DNA of 64,000 nt from Pseudidiomarina halophila. Lineage in GTDB: Bacteria; Pseudomonadota; Gammaproteobacteria; Enterobacterales; Alteromonadaceae. Shown here piece by piece: positions 1 to 10,702 of the stretch (position 1 is its first letter; each line of letters opens with the position of its first letter). The notes beneath the pieces are model-generated. The model had not been told where the DNA came from, did no database searches, and was given only the letters and a program-made list of their open reading frames with translations. Position numbers and translations under genes: made by a program. The stretch is from positions 1,116,001 through 1,180,000 of the forward strand of contig NZ_PIPW01000001.1 in NCBI RefSeq assembly GCF_003987215.1. The letters run 5' to 3'.

Positions 1-1840
1 CCTCAGGTGTCAGGGTGTGGTACTCAAGATCCAGCAAAGCTGCAGCAATGTACTCAAGGGTGTCATAACCCATGTTAAAGTTCTTCGCTGCCATCACTTT
101 CTCAAGTAACTCTTCCGGAATTTGCTCATCTGTTTCGTGATGTTTTGCCATGTTGGCAATAACTTTCGGATTCAGGGTCCAGTCTTCCTGGAAAGTTGAC
201 GGGAATTCGACATAGTCACGCGACACTGACGTACCCGCCAGTGACGGATACATGACGTCAGAGAACATACCGTGTAAGGCATGGCCCATCTCATGGAACA
301 TGGTGCTTACTTCATCAAAGCTCAGCAAGGTCGGTTCGCCGTCCGCTGCCTTGGTGATGTTCATGTTGTTCAGAATCACTGGTTTGTTATCTAACAGATG
401 AGACTGTGAAACAAATGAACTCATCCATGCACCACCACGTTTACCTTCGCGGCTAAACCAGTCACCGTAAAACAGACCTAAGCTTTCACCGTCGACGTCT
501 TTGACTTCATAAACCACGATGTCATCAGCGTAGGTAGGAATGTCATCACGCTGTTCAAAGGTGATACCAAACAACTGGTTCATCGCATAGAATACGCCAT
601 CTTCAACCACGCGGTTGAACTCGAAGTATTGCTTAACTTCATTCGAATCCAAGGCATATTTTTCAGCACGAACTTGCTCGGCGTAGTACGCCCAATCCCA
701 CGGCTGCACTTCAAATTCTTCACCATTGGCATTGATAACTTCCTGGATCGCAGCCATTTCTGCTTCAACATTGCTGACTACGGCCGGAACCAGATCACGC
801 AGCATTTGTTGCGCTGCTTCTGGCGCTGACGCCATACTCAATTCCAGTACGTATGCACCCCAGTTTTCGTAACCTAATAACTGCGCTTTTTCTGCGCGCA
901 ACTCAGCAAGCCGCTTAACCAGCGGACGGTTGTCAGTCGCGGTGTTACCCGTACCCCGTAATGCTGATGCTTTCCATACTTTTTCACGTAGTTCACGATT
1001 TTCCAGTGAGGACAGAATAGGCTGGCGAGTGGTATTAGTGACCGTAATCACATACTTGCCCGGCATGTCTTTCGCTTCAGCAGCATTTGCCAGGCTAGCA
1101 ATTTGCGAGTCACTTAAGCCGGCGAGTTGTGCCTTATCTTCGACCACCACCATATTTTCATCAACCAGGCTCATCAAGTTATTGCGGAACTCGGTGATCA
1201 TTGATGACATTTCGGAATTCACTTCACGAATCCGCGTTTTCTGCTCTTCGCTCAACTCAGCGCCGGCGCGAACAAAACCTTTGTAGGTATCTTCAACCAG
1301 GCGTTGTGCTTCGCCCTCAAGCTGGTCACGATTCTCGTAAACCGCTTTAACACGGGCAAACAATTCTGGATTCAGGTTAATGTTGTCGCTGTGAGCAGCA
1401 AACTTAGGTGCCATTTTTACTTGCAGGGCACGGAAGTCGTCGTTACCAGCAGAGCCGGCAAGGTTGCCAAATACAGCAGAGACGCGGCTCAGCAGGCGAC
1501 CTGATTTCTCCATCGCTACAATAGTATTCTCAAACGTGGCGGGTTCAGGGTTAGTTGCAATAGCGTCGATTTCGGCAGCGTGCTCTTCCATACCGGCAAG
1601 CAGAGCTGGCTCATAATGAGCGAATTCAATTTTGGTAAAGTCAGGAGCAGAAAATGGCAATGTGCTCTCTGCATAAAATGGGTTGCTTTGATCAAACTCA
1701 GCGACTGAATTTTGCTCGCTTGCTGTTTGTTGAGTTTGTTCAGCTGTTTGTTCGTTGGTATTTTGTGCCGCTTCTTGATCAGCACATGCAGCAAGTGTGA
1801 GTGCTGCGCCGATAGCTACGGCAATGATGCTCTTACGCAT
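1..1840 (-). CDS. M3 family metallopeptidase (peptidyl-dipeptidase Dcp-like lipoprotein), 3' end cut by window
   Basis: Zinc oligopeptidase of the thermolysin-like M3 family. About 613 residues are visible; the C-terminal roughly 70-100 residues lie outside the window. The zinc motif HEMGH is at residues 516-520, and the third ligand Glu is about residue 545 inside RDYVEFPS, the usual M3 arrangement. The start ATG at 1838-1840 follows a GGAG box (AGATCCTCCA reads across it). Residues 1-19 form a lipoprotein signal ending in LAAC, so the enzyme should be lipid-anchored and periplasmic, followed by a Gln/Thr/Ala-rich linker to about residue 50. Family role is cleavage of dipeptides or short peptides from oligopeptides during peptide recycling. 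Whether it acts as a carboxy-dipeptidase (Dcp) or as oligopeptidase A cannot be decided here, although the lipoprotein form argues against cytosolic OpdA. Confidence 0.93.
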   Translation of the reverse strand, partial: MRKSIIAVAIGAALTLAACADQEAAQNTNEQTAEQTQQTASEQNSVAEFDQSNPFYAESTLPFSAPDFTKIEFAHYEPALLAGMEEHAAEIDAIATNPEPATFENTIVAMEKSGRLLSRVSAVFGNLAGSAGNDDFRALQVKMAPKFAAHSDNINLNPELFARVKAVYENRDQLEGEAQRLVEDTYKGFVRAGAELSEEQKTRIREVNSEMSSMITEFRNNLMSLVDENMVVVEDKAQLAGLSDSQIASLANAAEAKDMPGKYVITVTNTTRQPILSSLENRELREKVWKASALRGTGNTATDNRPLVKRLAELRAEKAQLLGYENWGAYVLELSMASAPEAAQQMLRDLVPAVVSNVEAEMAAIQEVINANGEEFEVQPWDWAYYAEQVRAEKYALDSNEVKQYFEFNRVVEDGVFYAMNQLFGITFEQRDDIPTYADDIVVYEVKDVDGESLGLFYGDWFSREGKRGGAWMSSFVSQSHLLDNKPVILNNMNITKAADGEPTLLSFDEVSTMFHEMGHALHGMFSDVMYPSLAGTSVSRDYVEFPSTFQEDWTLNPKVIANMAKHHETDEQIPEELLEKVMAAKNFNMGYDTLEYIAAALLDLEYHTLTPE

Positions 1841-1983
1841 TGGAGGATCTCCCTGTGTGTTCGTTGATCTCTACCTTAACAGATAGGATTCGCTTTTAAC
1901 GCACAATAATGTAACCGCTGGTAACGCGGCACTCAAGAGCTTTTCGTGGCTTCAAACCTGCCATTGAACCTATTCGCGGATAG

Positions 1984-2331
1984 TTAAGCGACTTCTTTGA
2001 TCGGAATCAGCGGGGCAAGACCATGTCTCGCACGTGCCTTATCACAATAGGGATTGATGCCTTCGTCGCCAGCAACAAAGTCACGACAGGGCGATGGACG
2101 ATTGGAATAGATGCGACAACCGACCTGTTGGCCAATTTCACCTTGTAAGGCGACACAACGTGGCTGGGGCTGATTTGTACCCTGCATGCATAACAAATGA
2201 GGATGAAAGTTTTCGGTGAGTTCGGAGGGAACATAACCTGCAGGTGCGCCAGTGGCTTCACCCCAATAAAACGAAACACGATAGGACGCGCAGCAAGCTC
2301 CACACGTCAAGCAGGCCGAAACCGTACTCAT
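1984..2331 (-). CDS. YkgJ family cysteine cluster protein
   Basis: Small protein of 115 residues with many cysteines in the pattern CLTCGACC near the N-terminus, then spaced single cysteines (C48, C59, C71 and onward) and a CRDF segment. This is the zinc/iron-binding cysteine cluster family (UPF0153, YkgJ), whose biochemical role is not established. I start at the ATG 2329-2331 because GGAG lies nine bases upstream. An in-frame GTG at 2344-2346 would add five residues (MECCA) but has no clear ribosome site. The start is only 36 bases past the CCA end of a tRNA-Asp gene on the same strand, so it may be carried on the tRNA precursor. Confidence 0.85.
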   Translation of the reverse strand: MSTVSACLTCGACCASYRVSFYWGEATGAPAGYVPSELTENFHPHLLCMQGTNQPQPRCVALQGEIGQQVGCRIYSNRPSPCRDFVAGDEGINPYCDKARARHGLAPLIPIKEVA

Positions 2332-2367
2332 CGCGCAACACTCCACAACAGAAACTTCTTGTTGAAA

Positions 2368-2444
2368 TGGCGGAGCGGACGGGACTCGAACCCGCGACCC
2401 CCGGCGTGACAGGCCGGTATTCTAACCAACTGAACTACCGCTCC
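2368..2444 (-). tRNA. tRNA-Asp (GTC), copy 2 of pair
   Basis: A 77-base tRNA with encoded CCA (2368-2370), G discriminator, acceptor stem GGAGCGG/CCGCTCC, T-loop GGTTCGAGTC and anticodon GTC (2408-2410 on the complementary strand). It is identical to the copy at 2471-2547 and sits 26 bases downstream of it in the same transcript direction. E. coli also has a tRNA-Asp gene (aspV) beside dnaQ. Confidence 0.98.
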
Positions 2445-2470
2445 GCAGCGGTGATTTGCATTCAGGAAAG

Positions 2471-2547
2471 TGGCGGAGCGGACGGGACTCGAACCCGCGA
2501 CCCCCGGCGTGACAGGCCGGTATTCTAACCAACTGAACTACCGCTCC
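2471..2547 (-). tRNA. tRNA-Asp (GTC), copy 1 of pair
   Basis: A 77-base tRNA identical to the neighbouring copy, with encoded CCA at 2471-2473 and anticodon GTC at 2511-2513 on the complementary strand. It is promoter-proximal. Exact identity suggests recent duplication or gene conversion. Confidence 0.98.
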
Positions 2548-2597
2548 AGTTTCCTGATTCTGAGTTTCCCGGATGGGTCCCCCCGAATGCGGAGCGA

Positions 2598-2626
2598 ATA
2601 TTACGAGGGCGCCCGCCCCCCGTCAA
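2598..2626 (-). promoter_or_regulatory. sigma70-type promoter of the tRNA-Asp pair
   Basis: On the minus strand TTGACG (2621-2626) and TAATAT (2598-2603) are separated by exactly 17 bases. The bases following the -10 box are GC-rich (TCGCTCCGC), as in stringently controlled stable-RNA promoters. It faces the tRNA genes about 50 bases away. Confidence 0.75.
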
Positions 2627-2778
2627 CCTTTTTTTTGAAGTTTCGTTTTGTTTGCCTGAAAAACAACCAAATCGGCGTATCTTGTCTATTTTAAAGGCTG
2701 ATCGAGGATCGCAATTGCGCCTGAGTTCAGGTAATCTTCTTAAGCGAGAATAAAACTAATAAAGGTAATCACAACCGC

Positions 2779-3474
2779 ATGCGTCAAATTGTACTCGATA
2801 CCGAAACCACAGGTCTTGATCCGGCTCGCGGCCATCGCATCATTGAAATTGGTGCGGTCGAACTTATCGGCCGCAAGCTTACCGGGAATACCTTCCATGT
2901 TTACATCAACCCGCAACGCGTGGTGGAACAGGAAGCGATCGAAGTACACGGTATTACCAACGAGTTTTTGCAAGACAAACCCGTCTTTGCACAAATTGCA
3001 GAAGAATTTCTTGCCTTCATTAAGGGCGCTGAGCTGGTCATCCACAATGCCGCTTTTGACGTCGGCTTTATGGATCATGAATTTGCCCTGCTACGCAATG
3101 GCACCGGCCGGACCAGCGAGTATTGCAGCATTCTCGATACCTTAATGTTGGCCCGCGAAATGCGCCCCGGGCAAAAGAACAACCTTGATGCCCTGTGCCG
3201 TGCCTTTGGTATTGATAACTCGAATCGTACCTTCCACGGTGCATTACTTGATGCCGAGTTACTGGCTGACGTTTACCTGATGATGACTGGCGGGCAAACC
3301 AAACTGGAACTCGCTACCCAAAAACAATCCCACCAGCAAAATGGTCAGCAAGTGGACTGGCGTCCGGTCCAGAATAAACCTGCGCTAAGAGTGATCAAGG
3401 CGACCGCCGCAGAAGAGCAGGCGCATCACGAACGTTTGCAGCTTATTGACGCTCCGCTGTGGCAACAACCATGA
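2779..3474 (+). CDS. dnaQ: DNA polymerase III epsilon subunit (3'-5' proofreading exonuclease)
   Basis: Proofreading subunit of the replicative polymerase core. The DEDDh exonuclease residues are all present: D7 and E9 in DTET, D94 in the AAFD segment, H153 and D158 in TFHGALLD. Residues 1-170 are the nuclease domain. Just after it QTKLEL (173-178) matches the beta-clamp binding motif, and the remaining tail would bind the alpha subunit. The length of 231 residues is close to the E. coli protein (243). The stop overlaps the rnhA start as ATGA, so both are translated from one mRNA. In E. coli dnaQ and rnhA are divergent; here they are co-directional. Confidence 0.97.
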   Translation: MRQIVLDTETTGLDPARGHRIIEIGAVELIGRKLTGNTFHVYINPQRVVEQEAIEVHGITNEFLQDKPVFAQIAEEFLAFIKGAELVIHNAAFDVGFMDHEFALLRNGTGRTSEYCSILDTLMLAREMRPGQKNNLDALCRAFGIDNSNRTFHGALLDAELLADVYLMMTGGQTKLELATQKQSHQQNGQQVDWRPVQNKPALRVIKATAAEEQAHHERLQLIDAPLWQQP

Positions 3475-3941
3475 AACATGTCCACATCTATACGGATGGC
3501 TCATGTTTAGGTAATCCGGGTCCAGGTGGTTATGGAGCGGTTATCGAGTACGGTGAGCACCGCAAAGAATTGGCCGCCGGGTATCGTTTAACCACCAATA
3601 ATCGCATGGAAATGCTGGCAGCCATCAAAGCATTAGAAGCATTGAAGCACGCATGCAAGGTCACCCTGACCTCAGACAGTCAGTACTTAAAACAAGGCAT
3701 TGAAAGTTGGATCTATAACTGGAAACGCAATGGCTGGCGCACCTCAAACCGCAAACCCGTGAAAAATGCTGACCTGTGGCAAGCTCTGGATAAAGCTGCT
3801 GAGCGCCACACCATCGCCTGGGAATGGGTGAAAGGTCACGCTGGGCATCCGCAGAATGAGCGTTGTGACGAACTTGCCCGCACCGCAGCCAGTGGCTCTG
3901 ACTTACTTGAAGACACCGGCTACCAGGCGCAGGCAAACTAA
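3471..3941 (+). CDS. rnhA: ribonuclease HI
   Basis: Cytosolic endonuclease that removes RNA from RNA:DNA hybrids, including Okazaki primers and R-loops. The 156-residue protein carries the catalytic carboxylates D9 (YTDGS), E47 (NNRMEM), D69 (TSDSQ) and D133, with the flexible H123 in KGHAGH. The basic handle region around residues 80-100 is present. I chose the ATG at 3471, which overlaps the dnaQ stop by four bases; a longer frame from a GTG at 3459 adds only four unconserved residues. Transcription is presumably coupled to dnaQ. The next gene is convergent, with only three bases between stops. Confidence 0.97.
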   Translation: MKHVHIYTDGSCLGNPGPGGYGAVIEYGEHRKELAAGYRLTTNNRMEMLAAIKALEALKHACKVTLTSDSQYLKQGIESWIYNWKRNGWRTSNRKPVKNADLWQALDKAAERHTIAWEWVKGHAGHPQNERCDELARTAASGSDLLEDTGYQAQAN

Positions 3942-3944
3942 AAG

Positions 3945-4334
3945 TTATTCACCGGTCACTTGTGGGTACTTGCGTTCTTCCCATGCCTGCATACCGCCGT
4001 CGACGGAAATAACCTTGTCGAATCCCATACGCTGCAGTGACTCTGCAGCTAACGCGGAACGCCCACCTGAACGACAAATAAGATACAAAGGCTGGTCGGC
4101 CATACGCTGTAAGGCATCATCATAACCTGCTACGTCAGGATGTTGAGTCAACTGCATTTCCAGTACGCCACGCGGCATGTTTACCGCCGTACGAATGTGG
4201 CCAGCAGCATATTCGCCCGGTTCACGCACATCAATCACACGAGCGCCTTCAGCAATGCGTTGCTGCAGTGTGTCCACATCGATTTCCTCAACGTTACTCT
4301 TCGCTTTAGCACATAACTCTTGTGGTGATAACAT
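3945..4334 (-). CDS. rhodanese-like domain protein
   Basis: Single-domain rhodanese of 129 residues. The active-site loop CRSGGRS places the sulfur-carrying cysteine at residue 87. The upstream signature IDVREPGEYAAGHI is at residues 34-47. Members transfer or carry persulfide sulfur; the physiological partner here is unknown. There is no signal peptide, so it should be cytosolic. It is translationally coupled to the upstream methyltransferase gene: that gene's TGA and this ATG overlap as TGATG. The pair is inserted between rnhA and gloB, where E. coli has only yafS. Confidence 0.9.
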   Translation of the reverse strand: MLSPQELCAKAKSNVEEIDVDTLQQRIAEGARVIDVREPGEYAAGHIRTAVNMPRGVLEMQLTQHPDVAGYDDALQRMADQPLYLICRSGGRSALAAESLQRMGFDKVISVDGGMQAWEERKYPQVTGE

Positions 4335-5083
4335 CAGTACTCCTTAGGTTGTGTTTGATTCGCCAACGGAGCGGATTGTAAATTCGGCCGCAACTGACGT
4401 TGCTTTTGTCGCGCGGTAATCCGGGTTAACGGGAACTCACGTTTTTTAGCAATAACTAAATAAAGGGTACCGCATTGTGGCAGAACATTAAACAGTCGCT
4501 CTGCCCCCGTTTGTAGCAGCCCCCATCGCTCCAATAAAAAACTGGGCGCAAAATAGCGTTCAACGGTAACTTCAAAGTTTAGCAATGTCAGCCAGTCCAC
4601 TAACCGCGCTTTGGTAAAATAACGGCCGGACCAGGGGTATTGTTTCATTTTGCCCGGCCATAAGCTGGTTAAGAGGTTTGGGCTTAACGGATTAAACCCC
4701 ACATAGATCAATTTGCCGTCGGCAATTAAACTGCGACTCAAATCTCTTAGTACCTGGTGAGGATCCTGTTCAAATTCAAGTTGTCCCACCGCTAAAATGG
4801 CGTCAAGGGAAGCTTCTGCAAAGGGCCAGTCGGAACTTTTGGCCTGTACCTGAACTTGCTCGTGCAGCGCAGCAGCGACCGAGAATTGATGTGCGATGGC
4901 GAACTGTGGCAAGCTCAGTTCAGCGCTCAGACAGCCAACGCGAGCGAAATGATAACCGTAAAGCCGCTTACACTCTTCAGCAAGTTGCTGCTCTACCTGG
5001 TCTTTCAACCAGCTTCCGCAGGCAAGTTGTTGCCAGTGTTGCGGCGGTTTTACAGCTTTTTCACGAAATGCTGGTTTTAACAT
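4334..5083 (-). CDS. class I SAM-dependent methyltransferase (YafS-like)
   Basis: Protein of 249 residues with a methyltransferase-fold pattern: acidic strand ends around residues 75-110, a DAILAVGQLEF segment typical of the post-motif region, and a VGFNPLSPNLL stretch after it. The glycine-rich SAM loop is weak, so the substrate and even activity cannot be read from the sequence. Position beside gloB, rnhA and dnaQ matches yafS of E. coli. The start at 5083 has GAGC upstream and faces gloB with a 56-base gap. The residues after 215 are basic and Gln-rich, probably a flexible tail. Confidence 0.82.
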   Translation of the reverse strand: MLKPAFREKAVKPPQHWQQLACGSWLKDQVEQQLAEECKRLYGYHFARVGCLSAELSLPQFAIAHQFSVAAALHEQVQVQAKSSDWPFAEASLDAILAVGQLEFEQDPHQVLRDLSRSLIADGKLIYVGFNPLSPNLLTSLWPGKMKQYPWSGRYFTKARLVDWLTLLNFEVTVERYFAPSFLLERWGLLQTGAERLFNVLPQCGTLYLVIAKKREFPLTRITARQKQRQLRPNLQSAPLANQTQPKEY

Positions 5084-5139
5084 GAGCTCGGCTCACCTGT
5101 ATACTGGTTGCACGCTAATGCAAAATGAATGGGTAAATT

Positions 5140-5853
5140 ATGCTTATATCCCCGATCAGAGCTTTTGATGATAACTACATTTGGGCAATTCAGCCAGCAG
5201 CCGGCGCTCCGGCTGTTATCGTTGACCCTGGAGACGAAACGCCTGTTCTCCAGTGGTTAAAAACACAACAGGTTGATTTAGCGAGTATTTTGATTACCCA
5301 TCACCACTGGGACCACACCGACGGGCTGTTACCTTTGCTAAAGCACTTCGATGTGCCGGTATATGGTCCGCATAACCCGAAAATTGAAGGTATAAGTCAC
5401 CCGGTTGCTGAAGGTGATCGCTTTACCCCCGCAGGACTTGAGCTCGAGTTCAGGGTCATCGAGACCCCTGGGCACACGCTTGATCACATCAGTTTTTATG
5501 CAGAAGATATTTTATTTTGCGGCGATACACTTTTTAGTGCAGGCTGTGGCCGCATGTTTGAGGGAACTGCGCCACAGCTTTACAATTCTTTACGCAAACT
5601 GGCAGAACTTCCGACCTCGACAGCCGTCTACTGTGCGCATGAGTATACTGCAGCAAATTTGAAATTTGCCGCAGCAGCAGAGCCGGATAACGCAGCTGTT
5701 AAGCAAGCTCAACAGCAAGTTGCCAAGTGGCGCGAGCACGATAAGCCTTCACTGCCATCTGATATTGCAAGAGAACTTGCGATCAACCCTTTTCTGCACG
5801 CGCGCAATGCCGAAGAGTTTGCTCAGTTAAGGCAGTGGAAAGATAAGTTTTAA
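5140..5853 (+). CDS. gloB: hydroxyacylglutathione hydrolase (glyoxalase II)
   Basis: Hydrolyses S-lactoylglutathione to D-lactate and glutathione in methylglyoxal detoxification. The metallo-beta-lactamase metal motif THHHWDH gives H54, H56, D58 and H59; further ligands are H112 in GHTLDH, D129 in CGDTLF and the His of CAHEYT. At 237 residues it has the length of bacterial GloB. The glutathione it needs links it to gshA at 41.7-43.4 kb. It is followed 55 bases later by mltD on the same strand, as in the conserved gloB/mltD neighbourhood. Confidence 0.96.
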   Translation: MLISPIRAFDDNYIWAIQPAAGAPAVIVDPGDETPVLQWLKTQQVDLASILITHHHWDHTDGLLPLLKHFDVPVYGPHNPKIEGISHPVAEGDRFTPAGLELEFRVIETPGHTLDHISFYAEDILFCGDTLFSAGCGRMFEGTAPQLYNSLRKLAELPTSTAVYCAHEYTAANLKFAAAAEPDNAAVKQAQQQVAKWREHDKPSLPSDIARELAINPFLHARNAEEFAQLRQWKDKF

Positions 5854-5908
5854 ACTCGTACACTGCGCACATGCAGTCGTAGGGAATACAGAATAGGAAT
5901 AGGGCTAA

Positions 5909-7516
5909 ATGAAGAACTGGCTAGTGCTGACACTAAGCGCTCTTGTTGTTACTGGTTGTCAATCAATACCAGCTGAGCAACAACCATCACAGTCGACTCA
6001 TCAGCAGCAAGATGACGCCACTTCGACACCGGTGATCGATACTACCCCATTAGCGGCACTTTTACCGACTGAGCCTGAGCCACCACTCAAGGCTCCCGTT
6101 GTTGTGGAACTAACACCACAGCAGGAAGCCGACATCTGGCAGCGTATTCGCCGACAACTCAGTCTGCCAATTCCAGCGCAAGCACGGATCGATGCGCAAC
6201 GTGATTATTACCTCAAACATCCAGCTTATATGAATCGGGTCGCTGAGCGGGCAACACCCTTCATGCATCTGATTGTCGAAGAAATAGAACGGCGCGGTCT
6301 GCCCCTTGAGTTGGCGTTACTGCCTATAGTAGAAAGCGCTTTTGATCCTTTTGCCTATTCGCATGGACAAGCTGCCGGCGTCTGGCAATTCATCCCGGGC
6401 ACTGCACGGCAGTATGGACTTGACATTAATTGGTGGTACGACGGACGCCGGGATGTTTATGCCTCAACCCATGCTGCGCTGGATTATCTGACTGACCTGA
6501 ATAATCGCTTTGACAACTGGTTGCATGCGCTGGCCGCGTACAATTCTGGTGGCGGCCGTGTTTCATCGGCGATTCGCAAGAACAAACGCGCCGGTAAGCC
6601 AACTGATTTCTGGTCGCTTGACTTACCACGGGAAACCCGTGCTTATGTGCCAAAGTTATTAGCCTTAGCTGAGATTCTCAAGCACCAGGAAAAGTATCAG
6701 GTCAGCTGGTTAACTATACCCAACAAACCTTACCTCGAAGTGGTCGAAACGGATGCACAGATTGATTTAGCATTAGCGGCTGAAAAATCAGGACTCAAAC
6801 TTGACCAGTTGCATCGCTATAACTCCGGGTACAATCGTTGGGCGACTGATCCAGAAGGTCCACATCGCTTGTTGTTGCCGAACGAAAACGCGCAGCACCT
6901 GCAAGCCTGGCTCACTTCAGCGGATAGCAAAGACCTGGTTCGCTGGACCCGGCACAAAGTGAAATCCGGTGAAAGCCTGAGTGTTATTGCCAGGCAATAC
7001 CACACAACTGCCCAAGCAATTCAGCAAGCCAATTCCATTCAGGGACATTTGATTCGTGCGGGTGATTACCTGCTGATTCCTGCGGCATCGCGCGATCTCA
7101 ACGACTACAATTTATCTGCTGATCAACGGCTGTCAGCGACTCAGTCGCAGCAACGCGGCGCGTATAAGATCACCCATGAAATTGCGAGCGGCGATACGTT
7201 TTGGGATCTCAGTCGTAAGTACAACGTAAATCTGCGCCAGCTGGCAAAGTGGAATGGTATGGCACCCACGGATCCGCTGCGTCCGGGACGGCCACTGGTG
7301 GTATGGCTCAAGGATGACAGTAAACCGAGTGGGATCACCCGCAACATTCATTATCAGGTTCGCTCAGGCGATTCATTGGCACGCATTGCGCAAAAATTTA
7401 ATGTCGCCATAAGCGATATCGAAAAATGGAACCAAATCCATCGTTCTAACTACTTACAACCGGGCCAGCGTCTTAAGCTTGTCGTTGACGTGACCCGAGT
7501 GGGAACGGATTCCTGA
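5909..7516 (+). CDS. mltD: membrane-bound lytic murein transglycosylase D
   Basis: Peptidoglycan-cleaving lipoprotein. Residues 1-16 form the signal with lipobox VTGC and lipidated C17. The SLT (GH23) domain runs from about 105 to 240, with catalytic Glu at 142 in VESAFDP, then GVWQFIPGTA and the AAYNSGGGR loop. Three LysM modules follow at about 349-391, 419-466 and 481-525, binding glycan strands. E. coli MltD has two LysM repeats. Total 535 residues. The stop is five bases from the convergent ligA stop and I see no terminator hairpin between them. Confidence 0.95.
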   Translation: MKNWLVLTLSALVVTGCQSIPAEQQPSQSTHQQQDDATSTPVIDTTPLAALLPTEPEPPLKAPVVVELTPQQEADIWQRIRRQLSLPIPAQARIDAQRDYYLKHPAYMNRVAERATPFMHLIVEEIERRGLPLELALLPIVESAFDPFAYSHGQAAGVWQFIPGTARQYGLDINWWYDGRRDVYASTHAALDYLTDLNNRFDNWLHALAAYNSGGGRVSSAIRKNKRAGKPTDFWSLDLPRETRAYVPKLLALAEILKHQEKYQVSWLTIPNKPYLEVVETDAQIDLALAAEKSGLKLDQLHRYNSGYNRWATDPEGPHRLLLPNENAQHLQAWLTSADSKDLVRWTRHKVKSGESLSVIARQYHTTAQAIQQANSIQGHLIRAGDYLLIPAASRDLNDYNLSADQRLSATQSQQRGAYKITHEIASGDTFWDLSRKYNVNLRQLAKWNGMAPTDPLRPGRPLVVWLKDDSKPSGITRNIHYQVRSGDSLARIAQKFNVAISDIEKWNQIHRSNYLQPGQRLKLVVDVTRVGTDS

Positions 7517-7521
7517 TATTG

Positions 7522-10658
<3,137 letters not shown>

Positions 10659-10702
10659 TGCAGGCTTTCCATGATCTGTAGTTTACCCTATGGTTCTTGT
10701 TT

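Noticed and set aside
5084-5139. sigma70 promoter TTGCAC/TAAATT before gloB
   Set aside because: The spacer is 20 bases, too long for a convincing promoter.
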